A stretch of DNA of 32,881 bases from Betaproteobacteria bacterium (GTDB lineage: Bacteria > Pseudomonadota > Gammaproteobacteria > Burkholderiales > Burkholderiaceae_C): the NCBI GenBank assembly GCA_009925925.1, contig RFQA01000010.1, positions 1-32,881 of the forward strand, in the 5' to 3' direction. Under the pieces are notes generated by a model. That model did not search any database, had not been told where the DNA came from, and saw nothing but the letters and a program-made list of their open reading frames with translations. The position numbers and the translations under genes were made by a program. The first letter of the stretch is position 1; the number at the start of each line of letters is the position of its first letter. Shown one piece after another: positions 16,659 through 24,075 of the stretch.

Positions 16659-18041
16659 ATGACAGCTTTCTCCACCCTCCCCCTCGCACCTGCCACGCTG
16701 GCCAACTTGCAACAGCTGGGCTTTGATGCCATGACGCCCATCCAGGCCGCCAGCCTGCCCGTGGCCCTGGCCGGCAAAGACCTGATTGCCCAGGCCAAAA
16801 CCGGCAGTGGCAAGACGGCCGCCTTTGCCCTGCCCCTGCTGGCCAAGCTCAACCCCCGCTGGTTTGCGGTGCAAGCCATGGTGCTGTGCCCGACCCGTGA
16901 GTTGGCCGACCAGGTGACAGTGGAAATCCGCCGCCTGGCCCGCGCCCAGGACAACATCAAGGTCGTGACCCTGTGCGGTGGCGTGGCCACGCGGGGCCAG
17001 CGCGCTTCGCTGGAAAACGGCGCCCACATCGTGGTGGGCACGCCCGGCCGCATCATGGACCTGCTGGAGCGCGAGTACCTGACGCTCGAAGGCCTGAACA
17101 CCCTCGTGCTGGACGAAGCCGACCGCATGCTGGACATGGGCTTTTTTGACGACATCGTCACCGTGGCGCGCCAGTGCCCCAAAGAACGCCAGACCCTGCT
17201 GTTCTCGGCCACCTACCCCGAAGGCATTGAGAAGCTGGCCAAGCAGTTCATGCAAGACCCACAGCAGATCAAGGTGGACGCACCGGTCGCGGACAACACC
17301 ATTGAGCAACGCTTTTTTGAAGTAGACCGCGAATCGCGCTTCAGCGCGGTGAGCAGCATCCTGAACCACTTCCGCCCGGTGAGCACCATCGCGTTCTGCA
17401 ACACCAAGCAGCAGTGCAACGAACTGGTGGACAAGCTGGTGGCTGACGGCTTTGTGGCCCAGGCCCTGCACGGCGACCTGGACCAGCGTGAGCGCGACCA
17501 GGTGCTGGCCCAGTTTGCCAACCGCAGCTGCTCGGTGCTGGTCGCCACTGACGTGGCATCGCGCGGGCTGGATGTGAAAGAGCTGGACATCGTCATCAAC
17601 GTGGACATCACGCCCGACCCCGAAGTGCATGTGCACCGCATCGGCCGCACCGGTCGCGCCGGCGAGAAAGGGCTGGCCCTGAGCCTGGCCAGCATGCGCG
17701 AGATGGGCGCGGTCGGCAAGATCGAGCAGTACCAGAACGCGCCCTCGGTGTGGCACAAACTCGACGAGCTGACTCCCAACGGTACAGGCCGCTTGCTGCC
17801 CCCTATGGTCACGGTGCAGATTGCCGGTGGCCGCAAAGAAAAAATCCGCCCCGGTGATGTGCTGGGCGCGCTCACCAACGACGAGGGCGGTCCCGCCTTC
17901 ACCCGCGAGCAGATCGGTAAGATCCAGGTCACCGAGTTCTGCACCTTTGTCGGTGTGGCCCGAGATGTGGCCCAGGCCGCCTGCAACAAGCTCAACGCCG
18001 GCCGCGTCAAGGGCAAGAGTGTGCGAGCACGTCTGCTGTAA
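16659..18041 (+). CDS. dbpA: ATP-dependent RNA helicase DbpA (DEAD-box)
   Basis: A DEAD-box helicase acting in 50S ribosomal subunit assembly, targeted to helix 92 of 23S rRNA by its C-terminal domain. The protein is 460 residues. Motifs in order are the Q motif (GFDAMTPIQAASLP), I (AKTGSGKT), Ia (PTRELADQ), GG, TPGR, II (VLDEADRMLD), III (SAT), then in the second RecA domain HGDLDQRERD, VATDVASRGLD and HRIGRTGRAG. The C-terminal DbpA RNA-binding domain has VTVQIAGGRKEKIRPGDVLG and ends near GRVKGKSVRARLL. The frame is open to 16572, but that extension is encoded by repeat copy C. MTAFSTLPLAP at 16659 matches the usual DbpA N terminus. GATAAT lies 6 bases before the start codon. Confidence 0.96.
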   Translation: MTAFSTLPLAPATLANLQQLGFDAMTPIQAASLPVALAGKDLIAQAKTGSGKTAAFALPLLAKLNPRWFAVQAMVLCPTRELADQVTVEIRRLARAQDNIKVVTLCGGVATRGQRASLENGAHIVVGTPGRIMDLLEREYLTLEGLNTLVLDEADRMLDMGFFDDIVTVARQCPKERQTLLFSATYPEGIEKLAKQFMQDPQQIKVDAPVADNTIEQRFFEVDRESRFSAVSSILNHFRPVSTIAFCNTKQQCNELVDKLVADGFVAQALHGDLDQRERDQVLAQFANRSCSVLVATDVASRGLDVKELDIVINVDITPDPEVHVHRIGRTGRAGEKGLALSLASMREMGAVGKIEQYQNAPSVWHKLDELTPNGTGRLLPPMVTVQIAGGRKEKIRPGDVLGALTNDEGGPAFTREQIGKIQVTEFCTFVGVARDVAQAACNKLNAGRVKGKSVRARLL

Positions 18042-18067
18042 AACGACGTTGGGTAGTGACGGGCAAG

Positions 18068-18087
18068 AAGCCGGTTTATCCGGCTTT
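18068..18087 (+). terminator. probable weak intrinsic terminator after dbpA
   Basis: AAGCCGG (18068-18074) pairs perfectly with CCGGCTT (18080-18086) around TTTAT, followed by a short T-rich end (TTTG). It lies 26 bp after the dbpA stop. The T tract is short, so termination may be partial. Confidence 0.55.
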
Positions 18088-18208
18088 GTAAGGGAAATTC
18101 CTACACGTTTTCCAGCGCTTGCCTGACTCCATTTTTTGGAGCCCGTGGCTACAGTTCCTCCAAGCGCCAAAGTATTCAGCTGGCGCAAACTTTCACCGGA
18201 GGACTGCC

Positions 18209-18445
18209 ATGAAAACCACTGCTACCGAACTCAACCCCTTCAGCCTGATGATGGAGCCCGAGCTGGTTCTGCAAACCATGGAGCGCTCCCAGCAATTGCG
18301 CGGCCTGCGCCGCCATAAGCTGCGCCCCTTGGACAAGCCGCTGATTCCCTACACCAAGGAAGCCTTGGCCGCCCGCGCCGCCTTTGATGCAGCCATTGAC
18401 GCGGAAGACTTCGAAGCCAACGCCGACAGCTACCTGCTGAACTGA
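18209..18445 (+). CDS. conserved-looking small protein of unknown function
   Basis: I do not recognise this 78-residue protein. The start is well supported by GGAGG at 18198-18202, six bases before the ATG; the frame is open further upstream but without a better start. It begins MKTTATELNPFSLMMEPELV and has a basic middle (RSQQLRGLRRHKLRPLDKP) and an Ala-rich acidic C-terminal helix (AARAAFDAAIDAEDFEANAD). It has no Cys, no signal peptide and no transmembrane segment. The pattern of basic core and acidic tail could suit a nucleic-acid or protein-binding adaptor, but that is speculation. It sits between dbpA and the ABC transporter operon on the same strand, apparently with its own leader. Confidence 0.75.
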   Translation: MKTTATELNPFSLMMEPELVLQTMERSQQLRGLRRHKLRPLDKPLIPYTKEALAARAAFDAAIDAEDFEANADSYLLN

Positions 18446-18456
18446 ACGGGGCTTGC

Positions 18457-18483
18457 GCTTTCTGCAACGGTGCAGCGGAAAGC
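18457..18483 (+). other. stem-loop between the small gene and the ABC operon
   Basis: GCTTTC-TGCA (18457-18466), loop ACGG, then TGCA and GAAAGC (18478-18483) separated by a GCG bulge. It lies 12 bp after the small-gene stop. No T run follows, so it may be an RNA-stability hairpin or a partial terminator. Confidence 0.4.
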
Positions 18484-18537
18484 AGGGGTGTTGGGCCGAT
18501 AATGAAACGGTCCACCCCTCCACAAGGAAAGTTTGCA

Positions 18538-19734
18538 ATGCACCTGCCCCGTTTTGCCCCCTCCCGCCTGGTTTTGACCGCCGCTTTGGCTGCTGCAACG
18601 GCAGGTGCCTGGGCCCAGTCCACCGAACCCGTTCGTGTCGGCTTGCTCAGCACCTTGTCCGGCCCCGGCGCCGGTTTGGGCGTGGATATTCGTGACGGCT
18701 TCCAACTCGCTGTGAAACTGAACGGCGGCAAGCTCGGCGGCCGCCCAGCCGAGGTCATCGTGGCCGATGACCAGGCCAACCCCGAAGTGGGCCGCCAAAC
18801 CGCAGACCGCATGGTCAAACGCGACAAGGTCGACTTCATGACCGGCATCGTGTTCTCCAACGTGATGCTGGCCGTAGGCACCCCCACCTTCCAGTCCAAG
18901 ACTTTCTACATCAGCGCCAACGCAGGCCCCTCGCAGTACGCGGGCGAGCAGTGCAACCCCTACTTCTTCAGTGCCTCGTACCAGAACGACAACATGCACG
19001 AAGCGGTGGGCAAAACGGTCACCGACAAAGGCTTCAAGCGCGTGGCGCTGATCGCGCCCAACTACCCCGCGGGCAAAGACGCCCTCACCGGCTTCAAGCG
19101 TTTCTACCAGGGCGAGATTGCTTCCGAGACCTACACCGCCCTCAACCAGCTCGACTACGGCGCCGAACTCTCCAAGCTGCGCGCGACCAAGCCGGACGCG
19201 GTGTACATCTTCCTGCCCGGCGGCCTGGGCATCAACTTCATCAAACAGTTTGTGGGCGCCGGCCTCTCCAAGGACATCACCCTGTTCGGCCCCGGCTTCT
19301 CTGGCGATGAGGACGTGATCAAGGCGGTGGGTGACCCCATGCTGGGCATGTTCAACACCTCCCAATGGGGCCACGACATGGACAACGCAGCCAACAAGAA
19401 GTTTGTGGCCGAGTTTGAAAAAGAATACGGCCGCCTGCCCACCCTGTATGCAGCCCAGGGCTATGACGCTGCCCGCCTGATGGACGCCGGCGTGCGCGAC
19501 AGCAAGGGCAAGCTGGACGACAAAGCCGCCGTCAAGAAGGCACTGGAAGCCGCAAAGTTCGACTCGGTGCGTGGCGCCTTCAAGTTCAACACCAACCACT
19601 TCCCCATCCAGGACTACTACCTGCGCGTCATCACCCGCGACGCCAAGGGCCGCGTCACCAACCGCACCCTGGGCACCGTGTTCAAGAACCACGCCGACGC
19701 CTACGCCGCCAACTGCAAGATGCCCGGCCTCTAA
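18538..19734 (+). CDS. branched-chain amino acid-type ABC transporter substrate-binding protein
   Basis: The periplasmic receptor of a HAAT/Liv-family ABC importer, 398 residues. A Sec signal peptide (MHLPRFAPSRLVLTAALAAA, cleavage after AWA near residue 26) precedes a periplasmic type I binding-protein fold: VRVGLLSTLSGPGAGLGVDI, the internal VIVADDQANPEVGRQTADRM, and the C-terminal NTNHFPIQDYYLRVI. I choose ATG 18538 because AAGGAAA lies seven bases upstream and the signal peptide starts there; an upstream in-frame ATG at 18502 would disrupt the signal. The ligand cannot be read from the sequence. The family binds branched-chain amino acids, but also amides, urea and aromatic acids. It is first in an operon with two permeases, two ATPases and a hydrolase. 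Confidence 0.93.
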   Translation: MHLPRFAPSRLVLTAALAAATAGAWAQSTEPVRVGLLSTLSGPGAGLGVDIRDGFQLAVKLNGGKLGGRPAEVIVADDQANPEVGRQTADRMVKRDKVDFMTGIVFSNVMLAVGTPTFQSKTFYISANAGPSQYAGEQCNPYFFSASYQNDNMHEAVGKTVTDKGFKRVALIAPNYPAGKDALTGFKRFYQGEIASETYTALNQLDYGAELSKLRATKPDAVYIFLPGGLGINFIKQFVGAGLSKDITLFGPGFSGDEDVIKAVGDPMLGMFNTSQWGHDMDNAANKKFVAEFEKEYGRLPTLYAAQGYDAARLMDAGVRDSKGKLDDKAAVKKALEAAKFDSVRGAFKFNTNHFPIQDYYLRVITRDAKGRVTNRTLGTVFKNHADAYAANCKMPGL

Positions 19735-19750
19735 GGCCTGACGCACGCGC

Positions 19751-20671
19751 ATGAGCGGAATTCTGCTGCTGGAGCAGGCCCTGAACGGCCTGCAGCTCGG
19801 CCTGATGCTGTTTTTGCTGGCAGCCGGGTTGACGTTGGTGTTCGGCATCATGGACATGGTGAACCTGGCCCATGGTTCGCTGTACATGGTGGGCGCCTAC
19901 CTGATCGCCACAGCCACCCAAGCTAGCGGCTCGTTCTGGTGGGGCTTGGCTGCGGGTGTGGCAGGTACGGCCGTATTCGGGGTGCTGCTGGAGCTGTCGG
20001 TCCTGCGCAGGCTCTACCGGAGAGACCACGTCACCCAGGTGCTGGGCACCTTTGCCATTCTGCTCATGTGCAATGAAACCGTGCGCATGATCTGGGGATC
20101 ACAACCCCTGTCGCTGAACCCGCCGGCCGCACTCTCGGGTCCTGTGGAGTTGTTGCCCGGCTTTTTCTACCCCACGTTCCGCTTGCTCATCATCGTGGTC
20201 GGCTTGGCCACCGCCCTGCTGCTCTATATGCTGGTCACCCGCACCCGGCTGGGTATTCAAGTGCGTGCCGGCGCCTCCAACCGCGACATGGCTCTCGCCA
20301 TGGGCACCAATGTGCAGCGCCTGTTCACCGCGGTGTTCGGGCTGGGTGCCGCTTTGTGCGCGCTGGCCGGCGGCATGCTCGGGCCGCTGCTGGCGGTGCA
20401 GGTGGGCATGGGCGAGAGCATTCTGATTCTGGCCTTTGTGGTCATCGTGATCGGTGGCATCGGCTCCATCCGCGGTGCACTGGTGGGCGCGCTGCTGGTG
20501 GGCATGGTGGACTCCGGCGGGCGCACCCTGCTGCCCATGGTGTTCGAGTCGCTGTTCGGCGCAGCGCTGGCGGCTGATGCGGCACCGGCGGTGGCCTCCA
20601 TCCTGATTTATGTGTTGATGGCTGCTGTGCTGTTCTTCAAGCCGCGCGGCCTGTTCCCTGCCCATGGTTGA
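19751..20671 (+). CDS. Liv-type ABC transporter permease, LivH family
   Basis: An inner-membrane permease of the HAAT-family importer, 306 residues with about eight hydrophobic helices. Typical LivH features are the start LLLEQALNGLQLGLMLFLLA, GLTLVFGIMDMVNLAHGSLY, and the cytoplasmic loop GIQVRAGASNRDMALAMGTN that couples to the ATPases. The block AFVVIVIGGIGSIRGALVGA is also characteristic. It begins 16 bp after the substrate-binding protein and overlaps the next permease gene by 8 bp, so the operon is tightly coupled. It is expected to form the membrane channel as a heterodimer with the LivM-type subunit. Confidence 0.93.
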   Translation: MSGILLLEQALNGLQLGLMLFLLAAGLTLVFGIMDMVNLAHGSLYMVGAYLIATATQASGSFWWGLAAGVAGTAVFGVLLELSVLRRLYRRDHVTQVLGTFAILLMCNETVRMIWGSQPLSLNPPAALSGPVELLPGFFYPTFRLLIIVVGLATALLLYMLVTRTRLGIQVRAGASNRDMALAMGTNVQRLFTAVFGLGAALCALAGGMLGPLLAVQVGMGESILILAFVVIVIGGIGSIRGALVGALLVGMVDSGGRTLLPMVFESLFGAALAADAAPAVASILIYVLMAAVLFFKPRGLFPAHG

Positions 20672-21635
20672 TTCGAACAACGCCCGCACCTCGCTGCACC
20701 ACACACTGCACCTGCGGGCTGCACTCCCGGTGTTTTTGGTACTGCTGGCCCTGCCGCAAATCACGGCGGCTTTGCACGCCGAGTTCTACGTCACATTGGC
20801 CACCCGCATTGCGATTTTTGCCCTTGCGGCCAGCAGCCTGAACCTGATTCTGGGCTTTGGTGGCTTGGTGAGCTTCGGGCATGCGGCCTTTGTGGGCGCG
20901 GGCGCCTACACCGTGGGCATCCTGATGCAGCAGGGCACCGTGCCTGCTGCCATTGCCTGGCCCGCTGCCATGCTGGTGAGCGCGGGCTTGGCCTGCCTGA
21001 TCGGCTTTATCAGCCTGCGCACCCAGGGCGTGTACTTCATCATGATCACGCTGGCCTTTGCGCAAATGCTGTACTACCTGGCTGTCTCCCTCAAAACTTA
21101 TGGCGGGGACGACGGCCTGCCCCTGGCCGGGCGCAACACCTGGGCCGGCATTGCCCCCGACGACACGGCGCTCTATTACTTGGCCCTCGGTGCGCTCACC
21201 CTGTGCCTGCTGTTCACCCAGCGCCTGCTCAACGCACGCTTCGGCCAGGTGCTGCAAGGCCTGCGCGAGAACCCGGTGCGCATGCAGGCACTGGGTTTTC
21301 CGGTGCTGCGCACACAGCTCACCGCATTCACTCTGGCGGGCGCGATGGCCGGCCTGGCCGGCACCTTGCTGGCCAACCAGGGCGGTTTTGTCAGCCCGTC
21401 CATGATGCAGTGGAGCCAGAGTGGCATGCTGATGGTGATGGTGATTCTGGGTGGTGTGGGCCACTTGTATGGAGGTGTGCTGGGTGCTGCCGCTTTCCTG
21501 CTGCTCGAAGAGGTGCTGGGCCACACCACTGAACACTGGCAGCTGGGTCTGGGTGCCATGTTGCTGGCCGTCGTGCTGCTGGCACCGCGTGGCTTGGCCA
21601 GCTTGCGCAGCGTGTGGACGCGGAGTCAGGCATGA
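20664..21635 (+). CDS. Liv-type ABC transporter permease, LivM family
   Basis: The second membrane subunit, 323 residues, with many hydrophobic helices. LivM hallmarks are ASSLNLILGFGGLVSFGHAA, FISLRTQGVYFIMITLAFAQ, and the coupling region FGQVLQGLRENPVRMQALGF, followed by LLANQGGFVSPSMMQWSQSG and MVILGGVGHLYGGVLGA. The start overlaps the LivH-type gene by 8 bp, and the stop overlaps the start of the first ATPase gene (ATGA). It pairs with the LivH-type subunit to form the translocation path. No odd features were seen. Confidence 0.93.
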   Translation: MVDSNNARTSLHHTLHLRAALPVFLVLLALPQITAALHAEFYVTLATRIAIFALAASSLNLILGFGGLVSFGHAAFVGAGAYTVGILMQQGTVPAAIAWPAAMLVSAGLACLIGFISLRTQGVYFIMITLAFAQMLYYLAVSLKTYGGDDGLPLAGRNTWAGIAPDDTALYYLALGALTLCLLFTQRLLNARFGQVLQGLRENPVRMQALGFPVLRTQLTAFTLAGAMAGLAGTLLANQGGFVSPSMMQWSQSGMLMVMVILGGVGHLYGGVLGAAAFLLLEEVLGHTTEHWQLGLGAMLLAVVLLAPRGLASLRSVWTRSQA

Positions 21636-22408
21636 CCACCGGCGCAACCCCCTTGCTGCAGATCGACACGCTGGTAAAGCGCTTCGGCGCGCTCACCGCC
21701 ACCGACCACGCCAGCCTACAAGTGCACAAGGGCGAAGTCCATGCCCTGATAGGCCCGAATGGCGCAGGCAAGACCACGCTCATCCACCAGATTTCGGGCG
21801 CGCTACAGCCGGATGCTGGGCGCTTGTTACTCAACGGGGCAGACATCACCCGCCTGCCCATGCACGCCCGAGTCAAGCGCGGGCTGGCACGCTCGTACCA
21901 GATCACCAACGTATTTTTGCGCCTGAGCGTACAGGACAACCTGGCCCTCGCCCTGCAGGCAGTGGCGGGCAGCAGCATGCGCTTCTGGCGCCCGGTGCAC
22001 ACCGAGACCCAGCGTATGCAGGCGGCAGCAGATGTGGCTGCGCGTGTAGGTTTGCAGGCCCAACTGCAACGAACGGCAGGCGCCTTGTCGCACGCCGAGC
22101 AACGGCAGTTAGAGGTGGGCTTGGCGTTGGCCAGCCGCCCGCAGTTGCTGGTGCTGGACGAACCCTTGGCCGGCATGGGGCCGGACGAGTCCCAGCGCAT
22201 GGTGGCACTGCTGCAATCGCTGCGCACTGAGACCACACTGTTGCTGGTGGAGCACGACATGGACGCTGTGTTCCAACTCGCCGACACCATCTCGGTGCTG
22301 GTAGCCGGCCGGGTGATTGCCAGTGGCCAGCCGGATGCCATCCGCCAGAGCGACGACGTAAAGCGCGCCTACCTTGGCGACGAGGCCTTGCCGGAGGCCC
22401 GCCCATGA
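21632..22408 (+). CDS. Liv-type ABC transporter ATP-binding protein, LivG family
   Basis: An ATPase subunit that drives uptake, 258 residues from the chosen start. Walker A is IGPNGAGKTT. The LivG-specific insertion around GLARSYQITNVFLRLSVQDN is present. The ABC signature is LSHAEQRQLEVGLAL, with Ala in place of the usual Gly. Walker B is LLVLDEPLAGMGPDE, and the H-loop is LLLVEHDMD. The ATG at 21632 overlaps the permease stop as ATGA; an in-frame ATG at 21614 lies inside the permease gene and is less likely. The signature with Ala (LSHAEQ) is a mild variation also found in related transporters. Confidence 0.92.
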   Translation: MTTGATPLLQIDTLVKRFGALTATDHASLQVHKGEVHALIGPNGAGKTTLIHQISGALQPDAGRLLLNGADITRLPMHARVKRGLARSYQITNVFLRLSVQDNLALALQAVAGSSMRFWRPVHTETQRMQAAADVAARVGLQAQLQRTAGALSHAEQRQLEVGLALASRPQLLVLDEPLAGMGPDESQRMVALLQSLRTETTLLLVEHDMDAVFQLADTISVLVAGRVIASGQPDAIRQSDDVKRAYLGDEALPEARP

Positions 22409-23121
22409 GCACCGAGATATTGCTAGACATTCAGGACCTGGAGACAGCTTACGGCAACAGCCAAGTGCTGTTCGGGCTGGACATGCAGCTCCAGGCAGGC
22501 ACCACCTCCACCATGCTGGGTCGCAACGGCATGGGCAAAACTACCACGGTGCGCAGCATCCTGGGGCTGACACCACCACGCAGCGGCAGTATCCGCTTCC
22601 GGGGAGAGCGCATTGAGGGCTTGAGCCCCGACCGCATTGCGCGCATGGGCGTGGCATTGGTGCCCGAGGGGCGGCAGATTTTCCCCAACCTCACGGTGCA
22701 AGAGAACCTGATTGCCTTTGCCGCGCGGCGCAATGCCAGTAACGAGCCCTGGACGCTGGAGCGGATTTACCACCTCTTCCCGGTGCTCGAGCACCGCGCG
22801 CGCAACATGGGCAACCAGCTCTCCGGCGGCGAGCAACAGATGCTGGCCATTGGCCGCGCGCTGATGACCAACCCGCACCTGCTGATCCTGGACGAAGCCA
22901 CCGAAGGCCTGGCGCCGCTTATCCGTGAAGACATCTGGCGCTGTCTGGACACTCTGCGCGCGCAGGGCCAGAGCGTGTTGGTCATCGACAAATATGTGCA
23001 GCGCCTGATCGCGCTGGCCGGCCACCACACCATCATGGAACGCGGCCGCGCAGTCTGGAGTGGCGACTCAACCACCTTGGCCGCACAACCCGAACTCTGG
23101 CACCGCTACGTCGGCATTTGA
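22405..23121 (+). CDS. Liv-type ABC transporter ATP-binding protein, LivF family
   Basis: The second ATPase subunit, 238 residues, overlapping the LivG-type gene by 4 bp (ATGA). Walker A is LGRNGMGKTTTVRSILG. The Q-loop region VPEGRQIFPNLTVQENL is the usual LivF block. The signature is LSGGEQQMLAIGRAL and Walker B is LLILDEATEGLAP. At the H-loop position the sequence is VLVIDKYVQRL, with no His where most ABC ATPases have one; the same Asp-Lys form is usual in many Burkholderiales LivF-like proteins, so it does not imply loss of function. It forms the ATPase heterodimer with the LivG-type subunit. Confidence 0.92.
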   Translation: MSTEILLDIQDLETAYGNSQVLFGLDMQLQAGTTSTMLGRNGMGKTTTVRSILGLTPPRSGSIRFRGERIEGLSPDRIARMGVALVPEGRQIFPNLTVQENLIAFAARRNASNEPWTLERIYHLFPVLEHRARNMGNQLSGGEQQMLAIGRALMTNPHLLILDEATEGLAPLIREDIWRCLDTLRAQGQSVLVIDKYVQRLIALAGHHTIMERGRAVWSGDSTTLAAQPELWHRYVGI

Positions 23122-23136
23122 TTTTAAGGACACCCC

Positions 23137-24000
23137 ATGCCCAAGCTCTACCGCGACTTTGACACCCAGGCGCAGATCGACGCGCAGTACAACCCCTCCA
23201 TCGCGCTGCCCGACCCGGCTGCTACCGGCAAGCACTTTGCCGCACAAGCCGAAAAGGCCCGCAGCAACCTTAAGCACCATGCGGGCATCCCCTTCGGCCC
23301 CACGGTGCATGAGACGCTGGACATCTTTCCGGCAGACGTACCCAACGCTCCGGTGTTTGTGTTTATCCACGGCGGCTACTGGCGCGCCTTCCAGAGCCGC
23401 GACTTTCATGGCGTGGCCTTGGGCCTGCATGCCAGCGGCATCACCACTGTGGTGGTGAACTACGCACTGGCGCCTTTTGTAACGATTGACGAAATCACCC
23501 GCCAAGTGCGCGCGGCCGTGGCCTGGACGCTGCGCAACATCCAACACTACGGCGGCGACCCGACGCGAGTGGGCGTGGGCGGCCACTCGGCCGGCGGCCA
23601 CCTGGGTGCGATGTGCCTGCAAACCGCGTGGGACACCGACTACGGCCTGCCGCGCGACCCGCTCAAGGCCGGCTTGCTGTTCAGCGGTCTCTACGAGCTA
23701 GAGCCCCTGCGCTACAGCTACCTGCAGCCCATGATCCAGCTAGACGACGGCGTCATCCGCCGCCAGTCCCCCACGCCCAACCTGCGCGCCTGCCCTACGC
23801 CTACCTGGGTGATCTGGGGCGGTGCCGAGTCCGGTGAATTCGCCCGCCAGTCCACCGGCTACCGCGATGCGGCAGTGGCTCTGGGCAACCCGGTAGAGCT
23901 GAGCGCCATCGAAGGCGCCGACCACTTCACCGTGATCCACGGGCTGGAAGACGCCAACAGCCCGGTGTGCCGCTGGTTGCACCAGAAGCTGACTGCCTGA
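23137..24000 (+). CDS. alpha/beta hydrolase, kynurenine formamidase-like
   Basis: A 287-residue serine hydrolase of the BD-FAE/arylformamidase-like group. The oxyanion-hole motif is FIHGGYWRAFQSRDF and the nucleophile elbow is GGHSAGGHLGAM with Ser151. VVNYALAPFVTIDEI and the C-terminal GADHFTVIHGLED, providing the catalytic His, complete the pattern. It lacks a signal peptide, so it is cytoplasmic. It starts 16 bp after the LivF-type gene and is the last gene of the transporter operon. It probably hydrolyses the imported compound or a derivative (an amide, formamide or ester). The true substrate is unknown, and a role in tryptophan catabolism is not supported because no other kynurenine-pathway gene is nearby. 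Confidence 0.87.
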   Translation: MPKLYRDFDTQAQIDAQYNPSIALPDPAATGKHFAAQAEKARSNLKHHAGIPFGPTVHETLDIFPADVPNAPVFVFIHGGYWRAFQSRDFHGVALGLHASGITTVVVNYALAPFVTIDEITRQVRAAVAWTLRNIQHYGGDPTRVGVGGHSAGGHLGAMCLQTAWDTDYGLPRDPLKAGLLFSGLYELEPLRYSYLQPMIQLDDGVIRRQSPTPNLRACPTPTWVIWGGAESGEFARQSTGYRDAAVALGNPVELSAIEGADHFTVIHGLEDANSPVCRWLHQKLTA

Positions 24001-24021
24001 ACCGCCGACTTTGAAGCCAAA

Positions 24022-24075
24022 TCGGCCTCTGGCGCCCATCGAATGTGCGCGAGCAGCTCCTGAAATAATAGCAAG
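24022..24075 (+). repeat. dispersed ~50-bp repeat, copy D
   Basis: Copy D reads TCGGCCTCTGGCGCCCATCG, then AATGTGCGCGAGCAGCTCCT, then GAAATAATAGCAAG. It starts 21 bp after the stop of the formamidase-like gene and reaches the stop of the convergent GGDEF-EAL gene. One hairpin base is changed (GCTC instead of GCTA). Confidence 0.8.

Noticed and set aside
23137-24000. Assignment as a true kynurenine formamidase (kynB)
   Set aside because: The HGGYW and GHSAGG motifs fit a broad hydrolase group, and no other kynurenine-pathway gene is present, so a specific gene name is not justified.
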